DNA of 32,986 bases from positions 1 through 32,986 of the IMG/VR virus record IMGVR_UViG_3300025011_000133. One strand, 5' to 3'. The notes under the pieces are model-generated. The model did no database searches. It saw only the letters and a list, made by a program, of their open reading frames with translations, and had not been told where the DNA came from. Origin of the DNA: a virus. The position numbers and the translations under genes are program-made. Position 1 is the stretch's first letter. Every line of letters starts with the position of its first letter. Below are positions 23,474 through 31,248 of this stretch, one piece after another.

Positions 23474-25174
23474 TTAGATGTCAGTGACGAAATGTGAAGT
23501 TATGAGTATGAAGTTTATGGGATCAAGATAGGCTACATCATAATCCACTCTGATGATGGACCCAGCGAAGGTAACCACGATGTTTCTAAAGGCTGCTATT
23601 TCTTCGTTAGCTACTGCTGCTGTTAATATACTTTTTGCAGCTAGGGCAACAGTGGTTACATTTACTGGTGTACCCTTACGGCCTACAAAAGTAGCTTCTA
23701 AAGATTGAGTAACTTTACCGGATAGGGCATCAGATCCACGCCTGAGTGACAACTCCCTGAAGGGAGATCCGATTTTAAGATCGGTGGTAACGGATTGGGC
23801 TAATCTTATGCCCCCACCATACACTTTTTCAAGTGTTGCTACCCCGGAAGTTATAAGGTCATCTATGTCAGGGTCCCCTGCCATTAAGTCTTTTTCTAGA
23901 GCAATAAGATTAAAGTAATCAAAGGTTAACGGCTCTGATGGGTCTACCCCGGAAGCACGTCCGGCTAGCATAGCAGCAGTAAAATAAGATGGCACCAACT
24001 TTGTAATTTCTGAGGTGGGGTCTTTGATGTATATGCCTGGATATGCTAGGACCACCCTAGAACTGTTAAGGAATGATGCCCTTAGCTTAGTTTCATCTAC
24101 TGTCTCATCCAAGGCTCCGCCAACAAATGCTATTCTCCTTTGCCCTATAGTAGACATGTACTCTACATGAGATTCCGCTTCAGCGTGTATGGTGTTTGAG
24201 GAGGATAAAACACATAATATATCAGAGGTCTCCTTAGACAGGGAATCAAAATAGGTGGACCAGCTAGATGGTGAAGAGCCTGTTGCCCCCCCAGTTAAAG
24301 TAGTGTTAGCAAAATTAACTATAGAAGTACCAGAAGCAACTACTGGTATATTGATCAAGGAAGAGACTTTGTTGATCTGATTAGGTATATCTTGGGACAC
24401 AGCCAGAATGTTATATGGGGATGTTTTAATATCTGCTGCCACAACTGGATCTAAAGAGCTAGAAGGCAATGAGTTGTCGGAATATACCACTTTGTATCCA
24501 TCTATAGATGACAAATACTTAGCCAATTGAGTAATGGTGGCATATTGAGAATCAGTCAAGTCAACAGTAACATCTACAGTAGCAGATCCAGCGTCTAGCC
24601 CGCTCTTAATAACTAGGGAAATGGCTTTCTTAGAAGAAGCATCAACAGCTACAGTAATTGCTGCATAGGCATCTGTTCCCATATACTGTATTGACATCAT
24701 TGCCCCAAGATTATCAAATATCTCAGTGATGCCTAGATCCCAACGGGAAATAGTAAATAGCTTACTTCCCGTAATTGTGCCATTTTCGAGTCTAGCAGTT
24801 ATCCTGTTACCGCCGGTACCATACTCAATAGAATTCAGGGTCATACCGCCAGCTATTGCACTTGATTTTAGGAGAGCATTTGTGGGCAGCACTCCCACAA
24901 GGCTAGCTCCACCACCACCTTCTGGTGAGGGGGAAAACACTAGATCTAACATATCATACAATTCCCCACCCCTCAGGTATTTTCTAGCATCAGGGGCTGA
25001 AGAGAACCATTTTACTACACCCGGTGCTCCAGAATCTGATTCACCCAGATATATTGGCCTGTTGGTACTTCCTAAAGTTGTTATGGGTAGCTTACTAGTA
25101 TCTATAGCATCATATGCTCCGGGATGAACTATCCTGCGTCCATTAAATATTACACCGTAGTCATTGATAGGCAT
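23474..25174 (-). CDS. Tail sheath protein
   Basis: The 566-aa product fits contractile tail sheath proteins in length and in its position before the tube gene. The N-terminus resembles sheath starts (RRIVHPGAYDAIDTSKLPI, then RPIYLGESDSGAPGVVKWF), and the C-terminal part contains the conserved block with GGGIRLAQSVTTDLKIGSPF and the final strand around GSIIRVDYDVAYLDPINFIL. It forms the contractile outer tail and drives the tube into the host. An AGAGGTG site precedes the ATG. The middle (about 120-330) is the variable insertion domain. Confidence 0.9.
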   Translation of the reverse strand: MPINDYGVIFNGRRIVHPGAYDAIDTSKLPITTLGSTNRPIYLGESDSGAPGVVKWFSSAPDARKYLRGGELYDMLDLVFSPSPEGGGGASLVGVLPTNALLKSSAIAGGMTLNSIEYGTGGNRITARLENGTITGSKLFTISRWDLGITEIFDNLGAMMSIQYMGTDAYAAITVAVDASSKKAISLVIKSGLDAGSATVDVTVDLTDSQYATITQLAKYLSSIDGYKVVYSDNSLPSSSLDPVVAADIKTSPYNILAVSQDIPNQINKVSSLINIPVVASGTSIVNFANTTLTGGATGSSPSSWSTYFDSLSKETSDILCVLSSSNTIHAEAESHVEYMSTIGQRRIAFVGGALDETVDETKLRASFLNSSRVVLAYPGIYIKDPTSEITKLVPSYFTAAMLAGRASGVDPSEPLTFDYFNLIALEKDLMAGDPDIDDLITSGVATLEKVYGGGIRLAQSVTTDLKIGSPFRELSLRRGSDALSGKVTQSLEATFVGRKGTPVNVTTVALAAKSILTAAVANEEIAAFRNIVVTFAGSIIRVDYDVAYLDPINFILITSHFVTDI

Positions 25175-25201
25175 TATATTACACCTCTTTCTGTGTTATA
25201 T

Positions 25202-25393
25202 CTACTTGTCTCGGTATTCTTTTATCTTCTGCTCCCACGCATTTCTGCGCATGTACTGCACTACACCCATGTAGGCTTTAAAACCGGCCTTTTGCATATC
25301 AGACAGATTGGAGGTCATTAGTGCCTCATTTATATTAATACGCGGGGGGATAGATTCTGTCATAGGAATTTCTTTTATATCCTTATCTGCCAC
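25202..25393 (-). CDS. Small protein before the sheath gene, function unknown
   Basis: The 63-aa product is helical and basic towards the end (GFKAYMGVVQYMRRNAWEQK). The start is GTG at 25393, with GGAGG 9 bases upstream, and the stop lies 27 bases before the sheath start. It belongs to no family I recognise. Small genes at this position in related phages are annotated as structural or tail-completion proteins, but that is by position only. Confidence 0.6.
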   Translation of the reverse strand: MADKDIKEIPMTESIPPRININEALMTSNLSDMQKAGFKAYMGVVQYMRRNAWEQKIKEYRDK

Positions 25394-25397
25394 TTAC

Positions 25398-26009
25398 TTA
25401 TTCCTCCTCAGTATCAATTACAACTTGCTCAGATATATAGTGATCGGTAATAACAACTCCAGTAACGGGATCTCCAGAAGATACTAGTAGCACAGATTCC
25501 ACAGTCTGACACCAAAATGTTAATGCTCTTCTGTACACAAATATGGGGAAGTATTCAGGGGCAGGTTCAAAATCTGTACCTCCGAGCTTTTGGTTAAAAA
25601 GTCCCTGTTTTATTAGGTCCTTTCTTCCAGAAAGTAGTGCCCATTTTAATAAATGGTATAATTCTACAGTTAAGTCACCATTGTCTGACCATACTTCAGC
25701 TCTATAACTGGATGAGTATAGAACCTCCAGTAGTTCATCGTCAGTATCCTCATCCATTTCTATATTCCCTAGTCCATCTTGGGTTTCATCATCATTTGAT
25801 AGAAGAATACATATGCATGGTAGATCACTAGGAGTCCTAGGGAAACCCCGTATAACTTTTAAGGGCATTTTTTGCACATACTGGGAAATTCTCGCCAGTC
25901 GGGTGGGATTTATGTTTAGTATTTTAGGTATAACTGAGGGGGTATTTTTAAGGTAGGATAACTTTGATTCTATGATTTCACTTAGTTGATCCTCTATTAT
26001 AGATAGCAC
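25398..26009 (-). CDS. Putative tail terminator or neck protein
   Basis: The 203-aa product lies just upstream of the sheath block, where tail terminator or neck proteins are found. It has an N-terminal helical part, an alpha/beta section LPCICILLSNDDETQDGLGN, an acidic patch (EMDEDTDDELLEV) and a C-terminal region with ALTFWCQTVESVLLV. The pattern of strand, helix (WSDNGDLTVELYHLLKWALL) and strand is consistent with tail-completion proteins that cap the tube. The start is GTG at 26009, with GGAGG 6 bases upstream. The assignment is from position and rough fold. Confidence 0.5.
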   Translation of the reverse strand: MLSIIEDQLSEIIESKLSYLKNTPSVIPKILNINPTRLARISQYVQKMPLKVIRGFPRTPSDLPCICILLSNDDETQDGLGNIEMDEDTDDELLEVLYSSSYRAEVWSDNGDLTVELYHLLKWALLSGRKDLIKQGLFNQKLGGTDFEPAPEYFPIFVYRRALTFWCQTVESVLLVSSGDPVTGVVITDHYISEQVVIDTEEE

Positions 26010-26025
26010 TTCGTACCTCCTTTTA

Positions 26026-26352
26026 CTACACTCTGCGTGTGGGTCTCATATGGCCCAGTATGTCCTGAACAGTGCCTAAATTTAAGTGGTCATGAATATT
26101 GCGCAAAGTGTGAGATTTGAGTGATGTGTACTTTTTTGTCCGGCTTAGGGTACCCCAAATTGGTGCCCTAGAACCAGCATACCTACGATTAAGAGGTTTA
26201 CCTAGACCAGCATATTTGTACACGTCTATAGGTTTTACTAGTGGGGGGCTTGTATTAAGCTCAAGATAACCTGTGTTAGAAATATCGGAAGCATATTCTT
26301 TAGACATACTTAAGATATCCTGGTGTAGGTCTAAGTTATCTTGTTGACTCAT
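26026..26352 (-). CDS. Small basic neck-region protein, function unknown
   Basis: The 108-aa product is basic towards the C-terminus (RTKKYTSLKSHTLRNIHDHL, ending RPTRRV). It overlaps the end of the previous gene by 17 bases, with GGGAGGA before its ATG, so translation is probably coupled. Its place between two connector candidates suggests a head-closure or neck component. No family is recognised. Confidence 0.5.
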   Translation of the reverse strand: MSQQDNLDLHQDILSMSKEYASDISNTGYLELNTSPPLVKPIDVYKYAGLGKPLNRRYAGSRAPIWGTLSRTKKYTSLKSHTLRNIHDHLNLGTVQDILGHMRPTRRV

Positions 26353-27070
26353 GTAGGAAGTCCTCCCGCTTCAACTGATATTTCTTAGGTAAGGCTACAA
26401 ATTTCTCACCACCCAGTGCATGAGACACCACCCAGCTACCTCTAATCTCATGCTCTATGTTTATCACAATGTACACTGGCTTAGTGATGTATAGAATTGA
26501 ATAGTTGTCACCTGGAACAATGGACTCTGTTAACCACAACAATTGTCTTGGGCTGTTAGGGTCCACTATAAAATCCTCTTCAATAGTAAAAATCATGTCT
26601 AACTGACGAACACAATTAATGGAGGTAACCGGATACCTCAAGATATCAGGTATCCCGACAGGTTGACGCTCTACCACTTCAGAGAATCTCGTAGTGAAAT
26701 CAGTAAAGGTGAATCTATCTCTGAATCCCACTAGATCTGAGGTTTTTGTAGTAGCATAAGCGTACCCAACGTCATTTAGTCCTATCCTGTCTTGCTGCTT
26801 ATTTCCAGCTATGCTGGCTACCGCTATTCTAGTTTCAACTGGATTAAAGTACACATATCCCAAACCATGGCAAGTATCGCACTCATAATTAGGTTGACCA
26901 GAAGTCGAGTAACATGAGCAGAACATAGCCTGTTCCCAGGTAACCCTATACCCCTTCTGATGTATGAGGAGATCAAATTGCTCAGGCTTTAGGTCTACTC
27001 TAGGACCACCAGCATGAATGTTCTCAGTTTCAAATATGATATTCGTCATATCAATTGGAGTTTCAGGCAT
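26336..27070 (-). CDS. Head-tail connector/neck protein with zinc-binding Cys motif
   Basis: The 244-aa product carries Cys51-x-Cys53 and Cys64-x2-Cys67 (FCSCYSTSGQPNYECDTCHG), which looks like a structural zinc site. The rest is beta-rich (LIHQKGYRVTWEQA, IVPGDNYSILYITKPVYIVI). Similar Cys-knuckle proteins appear in the neck region of large Gram-positive myoviruses next to the connector genes. It is placed between the connector candidate (27082-27825) and a small basic gene, overlapping the latter. A neck role is inferred; the zinc motif is seen. Confidence 0.6.
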   Translation of the reverse strand: MPETPIDMTNIIFETENIHAGGPRVDLKPEQFDLLIHQKGYRVTWEQAMFCSCYSTSGQPNYECDTCHGLGYVYFNPVETRIAVASIAGNKQQDRIGLNDVGYAYATTKTSDLVGFRDRFTFTDFTTRFSEVVERQPVGIPDILRYPVTSINCVRQLDMIFTIEEDFIVDPNSPRQLLWLTESIVPGDNYSILYITKPVYIVINIEHEIRGSWVVSHALGGEKFVALPKKYQLKREDFLHESTR

Positions 27071-27081
27071 GTTCTCACCCC

Positions 27082-27825
27082 CTAAATAACAACCATGTTT
27101 ATACCCAAATAAGTATTCTTAAGCATCTTTTCAAGGATTTTCATATCATCAGTATAATTCTTAATACGGGCACCCGCACCTGAAAACTCTGGGGATTGGG
27201 TAGTCCCAATAGACTGTGACAGACCATCTATGCTGATAGTTTGGTTTGCTATTCCAGCTCCGATAATAAGGTCCCCCCACACTTGGAGTATACCTATGGA
27301 TGCTCTCTTCATTATATACTCTACTAGGTCATCGGGTATTTCTTCCATGCCAGCTCTATAGGAGGCGTGTATGATTTGTGGAGCATAGCTGAATGACCCC
27401 ATCATTAAAGGAAGAAAATTACCCCCAGCAGATACAATCATGGAACCTGCGGTCCCAGAGGTAGGAAAAAGCTGTATTTGCCCAGATTTGCCATTAACTC
27501 TTATCCAGTCATGGGGGAAGGTTATCATCTGTTGCTCACCAAAAAACATCCCGAGGCTATGCACTTCCATGACTGGTCTTTTATACAACTGGAGATAAGA
27601 CCAACTTAGGTAGTCACTTGCATAATAATCATGCAGTTCATCGTCTACTTCTATGGGTTCAATAGTAATTTGGAACATGCGTTGAGCGTATTGAACCGCT
27701 GCTTTTAAGTAGTGATCTAGTAATCCTGCACTCATCTGATTTCCATAAATATCTTCCAGAGGTATGCCAAATAAATAGTTGTCTATTAAGAACTGAGAGT
27801 TGATCTCTGAAAAGGATATACCCAT
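27082..27825 (-). CDS. Putative head-tail connector (head completion) protein
   Basis: The 247-aa product has a helical N-terminal part (LLDHYLKAAVQYAQRMFQIT), then a beta section (WSYLQLYKRPVMEVHSLGMF, then RVNGKSGQIQLFP) and C-terminal helices (DDLVEYIMKRASIGILQVWG). The phrase pattern YKRPV-x4-S matches the gp6/gp15-like adaptor proteins that sit below the portal. It lies downstream of the capsid gene, the usual place. GGAGGGGG precedes the ATG. Family membership is inferred. Confidence 0.6.
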   Translation of the reverse strand: MGISFSEINSQFLIDNYLFGIPLEDIYGNQMSAGLLDHYLKAAVQYAQRMFQITIEPIEVDDELHDYYASDYLSWSYLQLYKRPVMEVHSLGMFFGEQQMITFPHDWIRVNGKSGQIQLFPTSGTAGSMIVSAGGNFLPLMMGSFSYAPQIIHASYRAGMEEIPDDLVEYIMKRASIGILQVWGDLIIGAGIANQTISIDGLSQSIGTTQSPEFSGAGARIKNYTDDMKILEKMLKNTYLGINMVVI

Positions 27826-27836
27826 GGCTCCCCCTC

Positions 27837-28175
27837 CTATCTTTTAGTCTTGATGGAAGCGTGGGCAACAAGCTTCGCTTTTACCTGCTCTGTAACTTGT
27901 TTTGCTGTTGTAGGTTCTGTAGCAGTGAGGGTGACAGGTTCTACAACAGGTTCTACAACAGGTTCTACAACAGGTTCTACAACAGGTTCTACAACAGGTT
28001 CTACAACAGGTTCTACAACAGGTTCTACAACAGGTGTGAAGTTAGGCAATTTAATAACACCCTTATAAATCTCTTCATCGGTAATTTCACCCACGCCATT
28101 TTCATCAAAACTTATTGATCCACATGAAAATGTTACTTCTTTACCAGCAAATCCAATGTTTAGTACTTTAGACAA
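27837..28175 (-). CDS. Small capsid-linked protein with VVEP tandem repeats
   Basis: The product has 112 aa. Residues 1-48 form a small domain (VLNIGFAGKEVTFSCGSISF, then EIYKGVIKLPNF). Eight identical VVEP tetrapeptides follow, then a Thr/Ala-rich basic tail (ending KTKR). The Pro-rich run should be an extended, negatively charged rod. Directly after the major capsid gene, such a protein may be a capsid fibre or decoration protein, or a connector linker; this is inference. The start is TTG at 28175, with AAGGGGG 6 bases upstream. A terminator-like hairpin precedes it, so it is probably made in lower amount than the capsid protein. Confidence 0.65.
   Translation of the reverse strand: MSKVLNIGFAGKEVTFSCGSISFDENGVGEITDEEIYKGVIKLPNFTPVVEPVVEPVVEPVVEPVVEPVVEPVVEPVVEPVTLTATEPTTAKQVTEQVKAKLVAHASIKTKR
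27937..28032 (-). repeat. Perfect 12-bp tandem repeat, eight units, coding VVEP
   Basis: The unit ggttctacaaca (plus strand) occurs eight times without a single mismatch, inside the small capsid-linked gene and in frame. Perfect identity at third codon positions points to recent expansion by slippage or recombination. Copy-number change would lengthen or shorten the protein by four residues per unit without breaking the frame. Confidence 0.97.
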
Positions 28176-28186
28176 ATTTATTCCCC

Positions 28187-28229
28187 CTTGTATAAAATAT
28201 GGGGCGTAAGGTTTAATCCCTACACCCCA
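28187..28229 (-). terminator. Imperfect terminator hairpin after the major capsid gene
   Basis: Arms 28200-28208 and 28221-28229 pair with one mismatch (TGGGGCGTA against TACACCCCA), and the pairing can extend inward. On the minus strand ATATTTTATA follows. It lies 24 bases past the capsid stop and probably lowers readthrough into downstream genes. Confidence 0.6.
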
Positions 28230-28252
28230 TTAAGGTAGTATCACATATTAGA

Positions 28253-29671
28253 TTACATGCCCGACCCTAGGAAGCTGGGGACATCAGCTTTGATATTTAC
28301 ATAACGCATCCATTTCTTGGGGGCATACAAGATGGGAACTCCATACATAAGCACCATCCAGCGTATCACTGGTCCCAGTGTTGCTAGATCCATTTTCATC
28401 ATAGGGGCGAGTTGTTTAAAAGCAATGACTTCAGGACTCATCTCGCCCATAAAGGCTGAATAGGTGTTAGGAAGAATAGAGTTCTTATCGGTGAAGACGG
28501 TCACAGCCCCACCAGCAGAGCTAGTAACGGCAAGTTTGGCAATCTCATAAAGGACAGTTCCATCTTTTTCACTGCGGTATACCTTCATAAATTCAATAGG
28601 GAATGCCGTGGATGCCGGATTGGTGGCAGTGATGGTAACATTCTTAACAAGATCCCCACCAGCAAGCACAACAGACTCAACATTACTAGGGATGGAATCA
28701 CCATGGGAATTGCAAAAAGTTACTGCGTATTTGTATGTGCCCGCACCAGTGGTGCCAAATCTTCCGTCTGTGGCCAATGCAACTATAGCACTAGCGATGC
28801 TGCCCACAGCAGGGGATTTAAGACTGGTAGCATTGGAGTTGATGGGGCGAGTTTTAGTTAAGAAGATATTAGGATTAAACTCCACTTCCCCACCATGAGT
28901 CATGAACTTGTTAACCATTACACCTGCTTGATAGCCGGTATTAGTGGGCATCAATACACGTTCTTTAGGGAAAAATGCCTCGCTGAATTGGGCCATTACC
29001 TCAAAGGGTAAGTATAGATCAGAAGGAGTACCAAAGTTCTGAATGAGCATTTGAGCTCCCCAGTTAATGTGTTTCTCCTCCAGGTATTGCCCAGCAAGGT
29101 CGATTACGTTGCCAGAATCAATCATGTTGACTAAGCCATCCCACTCAAGACCCTCGTTACCTCCAGGTGCCAATTTGGAGTTACCCCAGAATAAGGATTG
29201 TTCCACCTTCTTCAAGAGCCACAAGATACCATCTTGATTTTGTTTAGCAACTACATTACCGAACGCACTGTTTACAAGTGTCATCGGGTGGCTGACTTCA
29301 CGGGTCGTACCCATGAACTTGACGAATGCAGCTTTACGTACGTAGGTGCTATCATTGGAGTCGGGCAAACCACCTTCACCAACGAATCCCCCACCTTCAC
29401 GCCCATAGTCCAATTGTTGACCGTATTGTTCCACAGTAGAATATGCTGGTGTTTTAGGAATTTTCTTCCACATTTTGATATGTTGATCACTATATGTGAG
29501 GACTTTTAGGCTATTTTCTAAGGACTCCACCCGGAAAGCTCCCCCACCTGTCAGAGATAGGGGATTTACCTCGTACCCGGCAGTTAAAGCCTTATTAAGT
29601 GCATCCACATCTGATTGAGATGCCATACCAAAGCCATTAATTCCATTCTGATAATCGCTCAAACCTACCAT
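28253..29671 (-). CDS. Major capsid protein (HK97 fold)
   Basis: The 472-aa product matches the major capsid proteins of large Gram-positive myoviruses: FRVESLENSLKVLTYSDQHI, then KKIPKTPAYSTVEQY, then GREGGGFVGEGGLPDS, then KFMGTTREVSHPMTLVNSAF and GILWLLKKVEQSLFWG. These are the N-arm, E-loop and P-domain blocks of the HK97 fold. About 110 residues in the middle (275-385, around GTYKYAVTFCNSHGDSIPSN) look like an inserted Ig-like or fibronectin-like domain. The N-terminal 60 residues are similar to part of the prohead protease. GGAGGTG lies 6 bases before the ATG, and a terminator-like hairpin follows. Confidence 0.95.
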   Translation of the reverse strand: MVGLSDYQNGINGFGMASQSDVDALNKALTAGYEVNPLSLTGGGAFRVESLENSLKVLTYSDQHIKMWKKIPKTPAYSTVEQYGQQLDYGREGGGFVGEGGLPDSNDSTYVRKAAFVKFMGTTREVSHPMTLVNSAFGNVVAKQNQDGILWLLKKVEQSLFWGNSKLAPGGNEGLEWDGLVNMIDSGNVIDLAGQYLEEKHINWGAQMLIQNFGTPSDLYLPFEVMAQFSEAFFPKERVLMPTNTGYQAGVMVNKFMTHGGEVEFNPNIFLTKTRPINSNATSLKSPAVGSIASAIVALATDGRFGTTGAGTYKYAVTFCNSHGDSIPSNVESVVLAGGDLVKNVTITATNPASTAFPIEFMKVYRSEKDGTVLYEIAKLAVTSSAGGAVTVFTDKNSILPNTYSAFMGEMSPEVIAFKQLAPMMKMDLATLGPVIRWMVLMYGVPILYAPKKWMRYVNIKADVPSFLGSGM

Positions 29672-29691
29672 TTATTACACCTCCAAATATT

Positions 29692-30426
29692 TTATTTGCC
29701 AGTTACGATAGCCATGGCCTCGGGAGATAGTACCCTCATGTCACCCATTGATTCATATGACAAGATGTCATTCAGTAAAGCATGATTACCTGCCCCATGG
29801 GCGAGAGTAAGTTTGGCTAGAACTTCTGATTTACTAAGCGTGGCTGGAGCATTATCTCCTATGCTAGCCTTAAAAGATTTTTCGACCACACTGGTTACAG
29901 ATTTTCGTGCTTGTGGTTGGGACTCAATAGTTTCCATACGTTTACTGAGTCTACGAATGGACTTTGATAACTCAGATTGAGTTTCTAGTACAGCACGTTG
30001 TGACTTGAGAATACCTTGGAAGGATTTGGCCAGTATTTCTGAGCTTTGTGTAGAGGCTTCTAAGGATTTATTAAGAGAATCCTTCTGACCATCCAATACA
30101 GCAGAGAGTCCCTTAATCAATCCTGCTAGGAACTCACTAACCTCTAAGGCTTTACGGACACTATCATCCGAGGTGAGCTCATCTTCTAGCGATTTCTCCG
30201 CATCCTCCCCTGGCTCGTCTTCGTCCATCTCGTCCTCTTCACCCTCTTGTCCCTCCTCAGCTTCTTCAGTAGGAGTTTCAGAGTCTTCCTCCTCTTCGTC
30301 GGGAGCATTATCTGAGATTTCATTAGGCTGCGGTTCAGCTTTTACAATAAGATTAGTACCGGCCTCACTAGCCAGTTGATCTAAGTCTTCTAGGGACTTA
30401 GCAATGATGTCATCCAATTTAGCCAC
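29692..30426 (-). CDS. Scaffold-like protein
   Basis: The 244-aa product is strongly acidic in residues 30-85 (runs of Glu and Asp around EEEEDSETPTEEAEEG) and then helical with coiled-coil character (100-180, around GQKDSLNKSLEASTQSSEIL). It lies between prohead protease and major capsid protein, the standard place of the scaffold, which guides procapsid assembly and is removed by the protease. The GTG at 30426 is chosen because AGGAGGT lies 8 bases upstream; the longer frame to 30459 would begin within the protease gene with no site. The protease stop overlaps this ribosome binding site. Confidence 0.8.
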   Translation of the reverse strand: MAKLDDIIAKSLEDLDQLASEAGTNLIVKAEPQPNEISDNAPDEEEEDSETPTEEAEEGQEGEEDEMDEDEPGEDAEKSLEDELTSDDSVRKALEVSEFLAGLIKGLSAVLDGQKDSLNKSLEASTQSSEILAKSFQGILKSQRAVLETQSELSKSIRRLSKRMETIESQPQARKSVTSVVEKSFKASIGDNAPATLSKSEVLAKLTLAHGAGNHALLNDILSYESMGDMRVLSPEAMAIVTGK

Positions 30427-30439
30427 AGGGGTGCACCTC

Positions 30440-31189
30440 CTAGTTAATAGTGTTAGCAAAGTTCATACACTTGCCGTAAGACCAACCTTTAGTTAGCTGG
30501 AGGTATAGCACCAGCTCGGATTTTGTAAAGGACTTTTTAGTTGAGAGCTTCTGTTTAAGAATTTTCTTGTTTGCCTCATCACCTATCACATATGATAAAT
30601 TATGAAGTTGTTTCTCTAAGTCTTCCTCACGAAAGACACTACCACCATCCATTTCTAAGGGGTTGATTGCATGCCCTGCATCTAGGGACTTATCAAGATT
30701 ATAGTCACCTTGAAAAGATTTCACTATAGCATCCCAAGTACAGTTAGTGTTAACTGGATTAGTGGTTATAGCTACATTGTATATTTTAGCTTTTAAGATT
30801 CTAGTACCTTCCCTTTGTATAATCTTCCCTTCTACAGAGAACCCTACATTTCTAGGTGCCCTGGATTTTCTTAGGGAGAGGGCTAAATTCCACATGCGGT
30901 CTGCCATCTCAACCCCTTTTAACAGGGTTCCTTCCACATACATGCCTATCTCATCTACACGCGTTGGTGGTAGTGGGTATCCCAATATCTGGCTATTATC
31001 ATGATCGTAGTTAAAAAATCCATGGTTCAAAAAATTAGTAATATCCAATCCTTTATGCATCATAGTCTCACCTTGTCTATCCTCCTCAGGAGTAGAGGCA
31101 TATCCTTTGATAAGACGTATTTCTTCTCCGTGTTCACTTGACTTCTCTACATCTGCATCTAGGTGGAATCTAAACATATCGTCATACAA
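30440..31189 (-). CDS. Prohead protease (HK97 U35-type serine protease)
   Basis: In 249-aa numbering (TTG start) this has the HK97-protease layout: KGYASTPEEDRQGETMM, then FFNYDHD with the candidate catalytic His63, then GFSVEG with the candidate Ser118, and AITTNPVN. It cuts scaffold and capsid N-termini during maturation. The C-terminal 90 residues are unusual: residues 164-200 resemble the capsid protein N-terminus (NPL, GG, FR-x-E, LE blocks in the same spacing), followed by a basic helical end. The TTG at 31189 is preferred because GGAGG lies 8 bases upstream; the ATG at 31204 overlaps that site and has none of its own. The start choice is moderately sure. Confidence 0.9.
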   Translation of the reverse strand: MYDDMFRFHLDADVEKSSEHGEEIRLIKGYASTPEEDRQGETMMHKGLDITNFLNHGFFNYDHDNSQILGYPLPPTRVDEIGMYVEGTLLKGVEMADRMWNLALSLRKSRAPRNVGFSVEGKIIQREGTRILKAKIYNVAITTNPVNTNCTWDAIVKSFQGDYNLDKSLDAGHAINPLEMDGGSVFREEDLEKQLHNLSYVIGDEANKKILKQKLSTKKSFTKSELVLYLQLTKGWSYGKCMNFANTIN

Positions 31190-31248
31190 GATATTCACCT
31201 CCATTACACATAAAATATTTAGGTTTAGTTAAATCTACAAATACGTTA

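Noticed and set aside
27937-28032. Short regular repeats that could be taken for a CRISPR array
   Set aside because: The units are 12 bp, directly adjacent with no spacers, and in frame inside a gene; this is a coding tandem repeat.
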